Program-made: the position numbers and the translations under genes
NCBI GenBank assembly: GCA_026392155.1
Contig: JAPLCP010000192.1
Coordinates: 1 to 36,738, forward strand
Reading direction: 5' to 3'
From: Armatimonadota bacterium
Lineage (GTDB): Bacteria; Armatimonadota; Armatimonadia; Armatimonadales; Armatimonadaceae
DNA length: 36,738 nt
Notes under the pieces: model-generated
Databases searched by the model: none
Seen by the model: the letters and a program-made list of their open reading frames with translations, nothing else
Told to the model about the DNA's origin: nothing
Part shown: piece after piece, positions 16,457-24,280 of the stretch
How positions within the stretch are numbered: position 1 is the first letter of the stretch
How the letters are laid out: each line of letters starts with the position of its first letter

Positions 16457-17743
16457 TCCCTTCAAGTGGCGCATGAAGTTATCGCGGTCATTACAGCGGC
16501 TAGCTGCCTCCTCCATGGTAACCATGCCAGAGCGGTGAAGCTCCGCGAGGACTTTGTCCATCTGTTGCATTCCAAACTGTGAGCCGGTCTCGATGGAGCT
16601 CATGAGCTGGTGGCTCTTGCCTTCACGGATCAAGTTACGCACCGCAGCAGTGGCGACCATGATCTCAATGGAGGCAACACGTCCCCCCCCAACCATCGGC
16701 AGGAGCTGCTGGGCAATCACGGCCTGAAGGGAGCTGGCAAACTGAACACGGATCTGATCTTGCTGATCGGCAGGGAAGACATCGATCACACGGTCAACGG
16801 TCGCAGGGGCACTTCGGGTGTGGAGCGTCCCAAAGACTAAGTGACCTGTCTCAGCAAGTGTGAGAGCAGCGGCGATCGTTTCTTTGTCTCGCATCTCACC
16901 GACGAGGATAATATCAGGGTCTTCACGGAGAGCGGCGCGGATGGCGTTGCCAAAACTCTCGGAGTCTTGGCCAATCTCACGCTGGTTGACCATGGCGACT
17001 TTGTGATTGTGAATGTACTCAATCGGATCTTCCATCGTCAGGATGTGCAAGGGACGCTCGGAGTTGATCGCATCAATCATCGAGGCAATGGTCGTGGACT
17101 TACCCGATCCCGTTGGCCCCGTCACCAGGATCACCCCCGAGTGCTTCTTGGTGAGCTCTTTTAGGATCGGGGGAAGGCGGAGCGAGTCCAGCGAGGGAAT
17201 CTTGGCAGGGATCGCACGCATGGCGCACCCAACGGAGTGGCGCTGGCGGTAGACATTAAAACGGAAGCGCCCCACCCCGTGAACCCCATAGGAGAAGTCT
17301 AGCTCTTTGGTGCGCTCGTAGCGCTCGATCTGGTCGGAGAGCAAGATATCGTAAATAAGCCGCTGCGCCTCGCGGGGCGTGACCACCTCCCAGGGCGTGG
17401 GCGTGAGCTTGCCGTCAATACGAAGCATCGGGGGCAGGTTGACTGTGATATGGATATCAGAGGCTTTCACCTGCTGGCTGTAGCGCAAGATGTCATCAAT
17501 GTGGGTATCTGCCAAAGGCGTGACACTCGGAGAGGAGCGCACCTCGTCAAAGGTATCCGACCCAAGAGGACCTACTCCTACCATCCCTGGTGGTATCAGT
17601 AGTGCACCATCCTCAAGAAGCCCCTTAAGCATCTGATTGCTATCTAGTGACTGCGGTGCTGTTGGCACAGGCGTTCGCGCTGCCGAGTTCGTCGGCATCA
17701 GAGGTGCCAAGTCATTATCAGGGAGAATCGAGTTCATACTCAC
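16448..17743 (-). CDS. pilT: Type IV pilus retraction ATPase PilT with an N-terminal extension
   Basis: The hexameric ATPase that drives pilus retraction (twitching). The Walker A site is GPTGSGKST; the Asp box is ILTMEDPIEYIH; the Walker B site is ALREDPDIILVGEMRDKETI; the His box is GHLVFGTLHT. The C-terminal AVRNLIREGKSHQ is the PilT-type motif that separates it from PilB. PilT proteins are usually about 350 residues; this one has about 70 extra N-terminal residues rich in Pro, Ser, Thr and Gly before DDILRYSQQVKASDIH. Start: GTG at 17743 or ATG at 17737 (MNSILPD), two codons on; a GAGGAGA is too far upstream to decide. Divergent from the sigma-GGDEF gene and 6 nt ahead of pilC. Confidence 0.95.
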   Translation of the reverse strand: MSMNSILPDNDLAPLMPTNSAARTPVPTAPQSLDSNQMLKGLLEDGALLIPPGMVGVGPLGSDTFDEVRSSPSVTPLADTHIDDILRYSQQVKASDIHITVNLPPMLRIDGKLTPTPWEVVTPREAQRLIYDILLSDQIERYERTKELDFSYGVHGVGRFRFNVYRQRHSVGCAMRAIPAKIPSLDSLRLPPILKELTKKHSGVILVTGPTGSGKSTTIASMIDAINSERPLHILTMEDPIEYIHNHKVAMVNQREIGQDSESFGNAIRAALREDPDIILVGEMRDKETIAAALTLAETGHLVFGTLHTRSAPATVDRVIDVFPADQQDQIRVQFASSLQAVIAQQLLPMVGGGRVASIEIMVATAAVRNLIREGKSHQLMSSIETGSQFGMQQMDKVLAELHRSGMVTMEEAASRCNDRDNFMRHLKGGS

Positions 17744-17831
17744 AATTTTCGGATACGAACCGTATTCTCCTCAGGGAAAATAATTCCTGGAAAAATTAAC
17801 AGTCTCTGCCGACTATCCCAAATGTAAGCCT
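17744..17831. promoter_or_regulatory. Divergent promoter region of pilT and the sigma-GGDEF gene
   Basis: An 88-bp AT-richer region. It contains the inverted repeat ATACG-AAC-CGTAT (17753-17765) close to pilT, which could be an operator. No convincing -35/-10 pair is seen for either gene. Confidence 0.35.
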
Positions 17832-19136
17832 ATGTCTTCTCCTTTAGAAAAAACGGCTGCCATCCCTCAGGAAACCCTGCTGCGCTGGCTCCAAGAATAT
17901 GCCCGTCGGCGCGGCACGGGAGATGGTCGTTCCTCAGGCGACCTCCCCTTGCCTGCTCTCAAAGAGAAAATTGCTCGCGCACATGGTCCCCTCGTCGAGT
18001 CCGTGGCACGTAAGTTTTTGGGAACGGGTGAGCCCCTCGAAGATCTTGCGCAAGAAGGCTCTCTGGGGCTTCTCTCTGCTCTGGAGTACTACGATCCCAG
18101 CAAAGGAGTTCGTTTCTCCACCTACGCCACGCACTTTATCAGCGGTGCCATCCGCCACTTTTTGCGCGACCGCAGCCGGATGATCCGCGAGCCCGCCTGG
18201 CTCCAAGAGACCTCTAGTCGCATCGAACGCGCCATTGAAGCTCTCACCGCTCAGCTTGAGCGTGAGCCCACCCCAAGCGAGATCGCTGCCGCCGCCACCA
18301 TTCCAGTTGAGACAGTCGAGGAGGCCCTAGCATCACGCAATACCTTTCGCGTGCTCTCCTACGACGAAGTCGCGCAAGAGGAGAACAGTGACACTACGCT
18401 GGATCGCCTTGAGCCGGGCGGCGCATCGCTCATGGCCGTCCATGTGGAGAACCGTATTGTCCTTCGCGAGACCATGCAGCGCCTGCGTCCTTTTGAGCAG
18501 CAAGTGATCTATGAGTTCTACTTCCGTAATCTAACCCAGACCGAGATCGCCACGAAGCTAGGCGTGTCGTGCAACTATGTCTCGGTCACCTTGCGTAAAG
18601 CTGTCGAGCGCCTTGGCAAGCTCATGGGCGAGGCAGAAGCCTATGACCGCCACCGCCGTCGTGAGTCCAGCGTCCTTGATCCGCTCACGGGCCTCTACAC
18701 CACCGAGATCCTCCACGCCCGCCTCAATGAGGCCGTCTCACGAACCGTGCGTGCGGGGATGCCTCTCTCCCTGATCCAGTTTCAGCTTCTGGGGCTCCCC
18801 CTGCAAAGCAGGGCACGCGATGAAGTCTTTGAGCAGTGTGGCAATCGCCTACGCTCCTCGATCCGTCGCATGGACATGGCAGGGCGAGGGGAGGGAGACT
18901 ATCTTCTGGCAATTCTCCCCAACACAGGCCCACAGGTTGAGCTCGCCGCAAACCGTCTGATTGGGGTTTTAGAAGACACGAGGCAGAGTGTCCATCGCTC
19001 GCTGCGTGTGGTCGCCGGAACCGCTTGGCACCCCCAGGAGGCACGCACTGCGGAGGATCTCCTGCGAGAGGCTCAGCGCTCCCTTGATGCGGCGCTCCAA
19101 AAAGAGAGCCGTGCAGGCAACGCGAAAGCTGCCTGA
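17832..19136 (+). CDS. Sigma-70 family factor fused to a degenerate GGDEF-like domain
   Basis: A 434-residue protein with two clear parts. Residues 51-118 are sigma region 2 (VARKFLGTGEPLEDLAQEGS, GVRFSTYATHFISGAIRHFLRD), 122-180 region 3, and 212-265 region 4 with a helix-turn-helix (LTQTEIATKLGVSCNYVSVT); this matches a group 3 (SigB/SigF/SigG-like) factor. Residues 281-425 start with DPLTGLY (D283), the standard opening of GGDEF diguanylate-cyclase domains, and keep the overall pattern (RDEVFEQCGNRLRSSIRRMD). In place of GGDEF there is GEGDY (353-357), so it should not make c-di-GMP but might bind a nucleotide or protein. It is divergent from pilT. I infer a sigma factor gated by a second-messenger-like domain, possibly acting on pilus genes. 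Confidence 0.88.
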   Translation: MSSPLEKTAAIPQETLLRWLQEYARRRGTGDGRSSGDLPLPALKEKIARAHGPLVESVARKFLGTGEPLEDLAQEGSLGLLSALEYYDPSKGVRFSTYATHFISGAIRHFLRDRSRMIREPAWLQETSSRIERAIEALTAQLEREPTPSEIAAAATIPVETVEEALASRNTFRVLSYDEVAQEENSDTTLDRLEPGGASLMAVHVENRIVLRETMQRLRPFEQQVIYEFYFRNLTQTEIATKLGVSCNYVSVTLRKAVERLGKLMGEAEAYDRHRRRESSVLDPLTGLYTTEILHARLNEAVSRTVRAGMPLSLIQFQLLGLPLQSRARDEVFEQCGNRLRSSIRRMDMAGRGEGDYLLAILPNTGPQVELAANRLIGVLEDTRQSVHRSLRVVAGTAWHPQEARTAEDLLREAQRSLDAALQKESRAGNAKAA

Positions 19137-19154
19137 AAAGAAAACCTGAGTCGG

Positions 19155-19160
19155 TATAAT
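19155..19160 (+). promoter_or_regulatory. TATAAT for the SprT-like gene
   Basis: TATAAT ends 11 nt before the ATG at 19172. AGGAG touches the ATG directly, too close to act as a normal Shine-Dalgarno sequence. Confidence 0.5.
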
Positions 19161-19171
19161 ACGCCCAGGAG

Positions 19172-19666
19172 ATGACCGAACGACACGAAATTGAAGCGGC
19201 ACTGTGGGAAGAGTTCCACCGGCTAAATGAATTGCACTTTGCGGGGGCACTGCGCCTCAGCGAGCTGCTGGTCTCGACACGCAAGAAATACGGGGGCTAC
19301 TGCCAGCCGCAAAAAAAACGTATCGTGGTCTCCTGGCAGGCGTTTCTAGACCACGGCTGGGACGAGACGCTCATCACGTTCCGGCACGAAGTCGCGCACC
19401 TGGTGCACCCGAACCACTCCGCAGCGTTCTGGGCACTGGCCGAAAAGCTCGGCTGCCCTCCAGATCGTAAGAAAGCGCTCCCACCCAAAGATCGCAGCGC
19501 TGCCTGGTGGCGCTACGCCTACGAGTGCCCTGCTTGTCACGCAAAAATCTACCGCCGCAAGCGCCTCACGCGCAGCTCCTGCGCCCACTGCGATAGAAAG
19601 TTCAACCCGCAGTTTTTGCTCCGCGCCGTCGCCGTAGACTGCCCACCAATTGAAATCGGCGTCTGA
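19172..19666 (+). CDS. SprT-like zinc metalloprotease family protein
   Basis: The 164-residue product has the SprT layout. The zinc-binding HExxH lies in TFRHEVAHLVHPNHSAAFW (H72, E73, H76), with the third-ligand histidine downstream in the same NHSAAFW segment. A C-terminal zinc ribbon follows (YECPACHAKIY and SSCAHCDRKF). SprT/Spartan-type proteins act on DNA-protein crosslinks in eukaryotes; the role of bacterial short forms is not well known. No signal peptide, so cytosolic. It stands 36 nt after the sigma-GGDEF gene but has its own TATAAT. It shares the 12-mer TTGAAATCGGCG at its 3' end with the region after mqnD. Confidence 0.85.
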   Translation: MTERHEIEAALWEEFHRLNELHFAGALRLSELLVSTRKKYGGYCQPQKKRIVVSWQAFLDHGWDETLITFRHEVAHLVHPNHSAAFWALAEKLGCPPDRKKALPPKDRSAAWWRYAYECPACHAKIYRRKRLTRSSCAHCDRKFNPQFLLRAVAVDCPPIEIGV

Positions 19667-19713
19667 AGGCGCAAACGCCACAAAATCGCTCCGCGATTGG
19701 ATTGTTGATTTTT

Positions 19714-20493
19714 ATGACTCTCAGTCTTTGTATCTCGCCGTGCCCCAACGATGTGTATATCTTCGCGGGGATTTTGCTCGGAAAAGTGGCGCACCCCGAG
19801 CTAGCCTTTGAGACGGCCTATCTCGATGTACAGGCTGCCAACGAAGCGGCACAGTCAGGGCAGTTCGATGTGATCAAGATCAGCTACGCCGCCTACCCCA
19901 AGCTCAGCCAGCTCTATGACTTACTTCCCTCGGGTGGAGCGCTCGGTCGAGGCTGCGGGCCGCTACTGCTGAAAAATGGCGATGCAGACTTTGATCCAAG
20001 TGCCGAAGTTCTCGCTCCGGGAGCCCAGACCACCGCAAACTTCCTGCTGGATTTTTGGGCGCACGCCCCACTGGAGAAGTGTTATCTGCCCTTCGATGCG
20101 CTCTATGAGGAGCTGCGGACGGTTCCTGGGACACAGGGCGTGGTGATCCATGAGAAGCGCTTCACCTACGAGGCCGATGGGCTGACTCTCATTCAAGATC
20201 TCGGGGAGCACTGGGAGGCGGAGACGGGCTACGCGATCCCGCTTGGGGCGATCCTCTGCCGCACGTCGCTGGGGCTCTCCGAGACCGTCGCCGACCTGAT
20301 CCGTGAGAGCCTTGCCTGGGCCGATACCCACCGCGATGAAGCTCTGGCCCTCTGCCGCCAGCATGCCCAAGACCTCACCGACGGCGTGATCGAGGCGCAT
20401 ATCGGGCTGTACGTCAACGAGTACTCCCACGACCTCGGCAAAGAAGGCCGCGCCGCCGTCGAGTTTTTCTTCTCGCAGCAGACCGCCGGTTGA
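19714..20493 (+). CDS. mqnD: 1,4-dihydroxy-6-naphthoate synthase (futalosine pathway)
   Basis: MqnD converts cyclic dehypoxanthinylfutalosine to 1,4-dihydroxy-6-naphthoate in the alternative menaquinone route. Hallmarks are the opening LSLCISPCPNDVYIFAG (family: SPCPNDTF), the DVIKISYAAYPKL motif and GCGPLLL. The 259-residue length is normal. The ATG at 19714 is preferred to the TTG at 19702. The final TGA lies in the loop of a small palindromic repeat at 20484-20501. The presence of mqnD implies menaquinone-based respiration by the futalosine route, although no other mqn gene is here. A short stem AATCGC/GCGATT with a T-rich tail lies just upstream (around 19684-19713). Confidence 0.9.
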   Translation: MTLSLCISPCPNDVYIFAGILLGKVAHPELAFETAYLDVQAANEAAQSGQFDVIKISYAAYPKLSQLYDLLPSGGALGRGCGPLLLKNGDADFDPSAEVLAPGAQTTANFLLDFWAHAPLEKCYLPFDALYEELRTVPGTQGVVIHEKRFTYEADGLTLIQDLGEHWEAETGYAIPLGAILCRTSLGLSETVADLIRESLAWADTHRDEALALCRQHAQDLTDGVIEAHIGLYVNEYSHDLGKEGRAAVEFFFSQQTAG

Positions 20494-20501
20494 AATCGGC
20501 G
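20484..20501. repeat. Small palindromic repeat, copy 1 (CGCCGGTT / AATCGGCG)
   Basis: Arms CGCCGGTT (20484-20491) and AATCGGCG (20494-20501) around GA, with one G-T wobble. The same arms, with the same wobble, occur at 27930-27948 with a TCC centre. This copy covers the mqnD stop codon. Confidence 0.6.
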
Positions 20502-20506
20502 GGCAG

Positions 20507-20512
20507 TATAAT
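20507..20512 (+). promoter_or_regulatory. TATAAT for the DUF5722-type glycosidase, leaderless spacing
   Basis: TATAAT ends 5 nt before the ATG at 20518 with no room for a Shine-Dalgarno sequence; the clearest leaderless arrangement in the window. Confidence 0.55.
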
Positions 20513-20517
20513 CAGGC

Positions 20518-22482
20518 ATGGAAACCCCAACGCCGATTGCCCGTATCCGTGCCGATGCGAAGTCCCTAACCTTTACGATTCGCCCCAATCACCAAGTGCC
20601 ACGCCAGCTCTTTGGTCAGGGTGTCGGAGCGGCGGCGTGGGAGTCGCTGACGGTTGAGCGCGTGGCGGGAAAAAGCTTCACTCTGCCTCGGTTTGATAGC
20701 GTCGGACGAGATCGGCTGTTCTGGCGCTTTCGCAGCAGTGAGAGCGAGACCGCGCAGTGGGTGACGGAGCTGGCAGACACGGCGACGCGGACAAACCCGC
20801 TGCCTTGGCCCAAGAGCATCAAAGGCGTCCAGTGTGTCGTGGACCGCGCCGATGCCATGGCGCTGGGCGCTAGGCATGTCGGGATGAATTTAAGTATCCG
20901 CGAGGTGCTTCAGCCCGCCATCGGCGGCCCCTATGGCGGTCCGGTTGAGTTTATGGACGTGGACGGTGAGAAGATTCCGCTGGCCGCAGGAGTGCTCGCC
21001 CGCTACGACGATGAAGTCCGGGCGTTTACCCAGGCGGGGATTCTGGTGACGGTGATCTTTCTCAACTACTTCCCACGCGATGCCGCCGACGGCGACCTGC
21101 TGATCCACCCGCACTGCGACAAGAAAGGCGCGGCCAACCCCCTCTCGGCCTTTAACCTGAGCAACCCCAAGAGCGAGCGGCTCTACCGGGGGCTCTTGCA
21201 GTTTCTTGCCAAGCGCTGGACGGAACATGAGGGGCGCTTCGGACGGATCGGGGGCTTTATTATCGGCAACGAGGTCCAGAGCCACTGGCACTGGTACAAC
21301 CTCGGGAAAGCGTCACCCGAGACCGTGGTGCGCGAGTACGCCGATGCGCTGCGCCTCGCCTGGCTCGCCGTAAAAAGCGTCCACCGTGAGCTGAGGGTCT
21401 ATGTCTCGATGGACTACTACTGGACCGACCGCCACGAAGCGCCAGATCGGACCATGCCTGGACGCCAGCTCGTGGATGGCCTTAACGCGCTCACCAAGGC
21501 CGAGGGGGACTTCGACTGGCACGTCGCGCACCACCCCTACCCACAGGGACTCTTCGATCCGGTATTCTGGGACGACGAAGACGCAGGCATGGGCTTTGAC
21601 ACACCGATTATCACCTTCAAGAACCTCGAAGTGCTCCTCGCCTATCTCAATACGCCCGGCCAAAAAGTCAAAAACGCCGCGCGGCGGGTGATCCTCTCGG
21701 AGCAGGGTTTTAACTGCAAGGGCAGCGGCGAGCAGGCCGAGAGAATCCAAGCCGCGGCCTATGCCTACGCCTTCGAGAAAGTGCGCCACATGCCCGGCAT
21801 CGATGCCTTTATTCTCCACCGCCACCAGGATCACCCCGCAGAAGGCGGCCTCAAGCTGGGCCTGCGCGATCTGGAAGGCCGCCGTCGCCCGATGTGGAGT
21901 GTCTGCCAGAAAGCCGAGACGCCCGAGTGGGCCGCCACCATCGCGCCACTCCTGCCACTCACAGGCCTAAAAAGCTGGGACGACGCCAAGCCCACCACCA
22001 AGCGTATCGGGGAGCGCTCCGGGGTCGGGGTGGAGGCGCTCTATCCGGGGGAAGTGGTCTGGGACGGGATCAAGCAGCTCTGGACCGCCACGCCCACCAA
22101 CTGCCTCGACTGGCGGCAGGCCAAGGAGAAGACCAGCACCGGTAAGCGCGTCCCCGGCCTTTTCCAGCACCCGAAAGCCATCGGAGCCGCCGAGGCTAGT
22201 TTTCCTATCACTCTCCCCGGGGCCGCACGCCTGACGCTCCGTTTCGAGGTACTCAACAGCGCCAAAGAGCCCGCCCCAAGTGGCATCACCTTCGGCGTCC
22301 GCATGGATGGCAAAGAAATCTGGAGCACCAAAGTCACCGACTGCGGCAAGCCCCACCCGCACGCGCTGGACCTCACGCCCTACGCTGGCCGCACGGTTCA
22401 GCTCACCTTCACCACCGATGCCAACGGAAAAGAATCCTACTGCTGGGCCACCTGGCTCGCCCCCGCTATTCTGGCTGGATAG
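20518..22482 (+). CDS. DUF5722-like glycoside hydrolase with a C-terminal carbohydrate-binding-like domain
   Basis: The 654-residue product has three parts. Residues 1-85 form a beta domain. Residues about 95-480 form a clan-A type TIM barrel: GARHVGMNLSIREVL, a likely acid/base Glu in FIIGNEVQSHWHWYN (E252), WHVAHHPYPQGLFDP, and a likely nucleophile Glu in RRVILSEQGFNCKG (E395), then FILHRHQDHPAEGGLKLGL. I recognise this layout as DUF5722; substrate is unknown. Residues about 500-654 resemble a galactose-binding-like fold with a closing ALDLTPYAGRTVQLTFTTD. No signal peptide is visible, which is odd for a polysaccharide hydrolase. The 3' end overlaps the convergent ACT gene by 17 bp. Confidence 0.8.
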   Translation: METPTPIARIRADAKSLTFTIRPNHQVPRQLFGQGVGAAAWESLTVERVAGKSFTLPRFDSVGRDRLFWRFRSSESETAQWVTELADTATRTNPLPWPKSIKGVQCVVDRADAMALGARHVGMNLSIREVLQPAIGGPYGGPVEFMDVDGEKIPLAAGVLARYDDEVRAFTQAGILVTVIFLNYFPRDAADGDLLIHPHCDKKGAANPLSAFNLSNPKSERLYRGLLQFLAKRWTEHEGRFGRIGGFIIGNEVQSHWHWYNLGKASPETVVREYADALRLAWLAVKSVHRELRVYVSMDYYWTDRHEAPDRTMPGRQLVDGLNALTKAEGDFDWHVAHHPYPQGLFDPVFWDDEDAGMGFDTPIITFKNLEVLLAYLNTPGQKVKNAARRVILSEQGFNCKGSGEQAERIQAAAYAYAFEKVRHMPGIDAFILHRHQDHPAEGGLKLGLRDLEGRRRPMWSVCQKAETPEWAATIAPLLPLTGLKSWDDAKPTTKRIGERSGVGVEALYPGEVVWDGIKQLWTATPTNCLDWRQAKEKTSTGKRVPGLFQHPKAIGAAEASFPITLPGAARLTLRFEVLNSAKEPAPSGITFGVRMDGKEIWSTKVTDCGKPHPHALDLTPYAGRTVQLTFTTDANGKESYCWATWLAPAILAG

Positions 22483-22831
22483 TATGCCCCGCAGACTCCA
22501 GCGCAGCAACGGCGGCGGTGAGCTGGGTTTCTTTCGCCAAGATGTAGTCGGTATCAAAGGTGGAGAGTGCGAAGATGGGGATCTTGGCATCGGCGAGGGG
22601 CACGGCCAGCGCGGCGAGGATTCCAGTAAGCGAGAAGTCCAGCGGCCCAGCAACTTTGAGGGCACGCCAGCCGCGCTCACAGGGCACGCCGCTTGGGGCC
22701 AGTGCGTCTTCCGTGACCAGAGAAAGTTCGTCTGCGGTGCGGATCGCGGCGAAGAACGCTACTTGCGGCAGAGGCGCTGTGGCGGGGAGTTTCCAGATCG
22801 CATAGGCTTCGGGGAGCAGTATGAGGTTCAT
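22466..22831 (-). CDS. ACT-domain protein (CASTOR/COG3603-like)
   Basis: A 121-residue stand-alone ACT-domain protein. It opens MNLILLPEAYAIWKL and continues into the second repeat with WRALKVAGPLDFSLTGILAALAVPLADAKIPIFALSTFDTDYILAKE, which matches the ACT_7 family that binds amino acids. No enzyme domain is attached, so it is probably a small-molecule sensor. The ATG at 22831 overlaps the YcxB-like gene's stop as ATGA, so the two are translated together. The extra N-terminal stretch read in frame upstream is the antisense or alternative frame of the neighbouring gene. Confidence 0.85.
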   Translation of the reverse strand: MNLILLPEAYAIWKLPATAPLPQVAFFAAIRTADELSLVTEDALAPSGVPCERGWRALKVAGPLDFSLTGILAALAVPLADAKIPIFALSTFDTDYILAKETQLTAAVAALESAGHTIQPE

Positions 22832-23409
22832 CCGCCGTTCCCCTGACTCTGTCGCCACCAAGGAGCATTCGTCGGTGAGGCCCCCCCTGCCACTTTTGCA
22901 CGCTCGATTGTCTCCAGAAAAGCGGTACGAAGCTCTATATCGGGGAAGGCAGAGGGGGGAAGATACCAGTCTTGACCCTGTATTCGAAACCAAAGAAACT
23001 CCCCATGAACTTTTTCAAGGTGCTCAAGAGTGTTCCATTCATACAGGTGCTGTGATCCCGTGAGCCGGACGCGAATTCCTTCCGGCTCCAAGATCATGGT
23101 GTAGTTCTCGGTAACGGGATACTGTACCAGCCCCTCGCGGATCTGCTGGGCTATGATACGGCGCGTGTAGACTTTAAGATACACACTGGCCACCACAAAC
23201 CCCAGTCCGCCCAGCACCAACAAGACTCCCAACAACTCTAGCCAGCTTATCAACATCCGCATCCCGATGATCAAGCCTAAGATGACACCCACCACAGCTC
23301 CGACAGTCTTAACCTGCCGACACTGGTCTCGATAAGTCGCACTCTCAACATAAGAGCGGTACCAAACCTTCCAGTCTTCTTCTGTCCAGCGCCACGTAAT
23401 GGTATTCAT
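22828..23409 (-). CDS. YcxB-like small membrane protein
   Basis: The 193-residue product has two adjacent membrane helices (about residues 37-52 and 55-75, VGAVVGVILGLIIGM and LLGVLLVLGGLGFVVASVYL), preceded by a cytosolic segment WTEEDWKVWYRSYVESATYRDQ and followed by a soluble beta domain with YTMILEPEGIRVRLTGSQHLYEWNTL and a final LPPSAFP segment. This is the YcxB layout. Function is unknown. A TACACT ends 10 nt before its ATG at 23409. It is translationally coupled to the ACT protein by a 4-bp overlap, suggesting the two act together. Confidence 0.75.
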   Translation of the reverse strand: MNTITWRWTEEDWKVWYRSYVESATYRDQCRQVKTVGAVVGVILGLIIGMRMLISWLELLGVLLVLGGLGFVVASVYLKVYTRRIIAQQIREGLVQYPVTENYTMILEPEGIRVRLTGSQHLYEWNTLEHLEKVHGEFLWFRIQGQDWYLPPSAFPDIELRTAFLETIERAKVAGGASPTNAPWWRQSQGNGG

Positions 23410-23434
23410 TTTCGACTCCAGTGTACACCAGCTT

Positions 23435-24211
23435 TTACTCTAAATTGGCAGCAGGGCGTAGCCAGGCGCTTTGGGTGTCGCCGAGAACGGTGGCAAGCGA
23501 GAGCGCGATGAGCGTCTGTCTTGGGTCGCAGCCATAGAGCCCGCTCGCCCACGCCGGGTTGGCCTCGACCACTGCCCAGCCCTTGCCCTCGATCTTTCCA
23601 ATATCCAAAACGGTGACGGGCGGCAAGAGTGACTCAATCTCCGGGAGCAGCGCCTTGGTGAAGCTCCGTAGCTCGCTGAGCTCCTCGGGTCGCGCCACAA
23701 AGTCTAGCTTGCCCTTGCGAAAGTACGGCGAGCGGGTCACCACTTTCCCCTCACGCACAAACAGCCGCCACTCGACCTCCCAGTGCACGGGCTCCGAGAG
23801 CAAGACGGGCGTGGTTCCCGGCACACTGTCCTCACCGGGAAGCGCCGCGCCGCTGGCATAGACCGTCGCGGGAAACGACTTATCGGCGGCGGGCTTGGCG
23901 AAGACCGGGCCGTCGTTCCAGAGCCGCGCCTCCGTGAGCGTGGTGAGTGAGATGTGACGCTTGCGCCACGCATCCGGCAGGCGCACCAGAAAATCGTCGG
24001 AGGGTTCTAAAAGCCTCACCCCGAGCTGCGCCGCGACAATATCACAGAATAGCGGGTCGCCGTAGAGCACAGGCGCATCGGCTTGGAAGGGCTGGGGAAG
24101 CTGGTAGCGCACGGGAGCAAACTCCCAACCCAGCGCCGATGCTGCAAAATAAAGCGCTTTTATATCGGGGTTACTGGCGCGATCCGGAACAATCAGTGTC
24201 GGCAAATCCAT
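23435..24211 (-). CDS. ATP-grasp family protein (R2K/DUF4343-like)
   Basis: A 258-residue protein. Visible pieces of an ATP-grasp fold are VFAKPAADKSFPATVYASG (ATP-binding lysine and glycine-rich loop), LLSEPVHWEVEWRLFVREGKVV and a C-terminal metal site GKGWAVVEANPAWASGLYGCDP. This matches the R2K clade, whose members are thought to ligate amino-acid-like groups onto proteins or peptides; the exact substrate is unknown. The ATG at 24211 is chosen because AGGAGAG stands 7 nt upstream, one of the few good Shine-Dalgarno sites in the window. It is divergent from the DUF1080-type gene. Confidence 0.75.
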   Translation of the reverse strand: MDLPTLIVPDRASNPDIKALYFAASALGWEFAPVRYQLPQPFQADAPVLYGDPLFCDIVAAQLGVRLLEPSDDFLVRLPDAWRKRHISLTTLTEARLWNDGPVFAKPAADKSFPATVYASGAALPGEDSVPGTTPVLLSEPVHWEVEWRLFVREGKVVTRSPYFRKGKLDFVARPEELSELRSFTKALLPEIESLLPPVTVLDIGKIEGKGWAVVEANPAWASGLYGCDPRQTLIALSLATVLGDTQSAWLRPAANLE

Positions 24212-24280
24212 CACTCTCCTGCCACCAATTAAACCGGCTTGCGTGGCTAGACGCAACCTCGTATACTCCCGCTAACGACG

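Noticed and set aside
19667-19713. Riboswitch or strong terminator before mqnD
   Set aside because: Only two very short stems (GGCG/CGCC and AATCGC/GCGATT) are present; the T-rich tail is weak, so I note it without calling it.
21967-22680. 237-residue minus-strand ORF
   Set aside because: Antisense to the DUF5722-type gene and in another frame of the ACT gene; composition is low-complexity.
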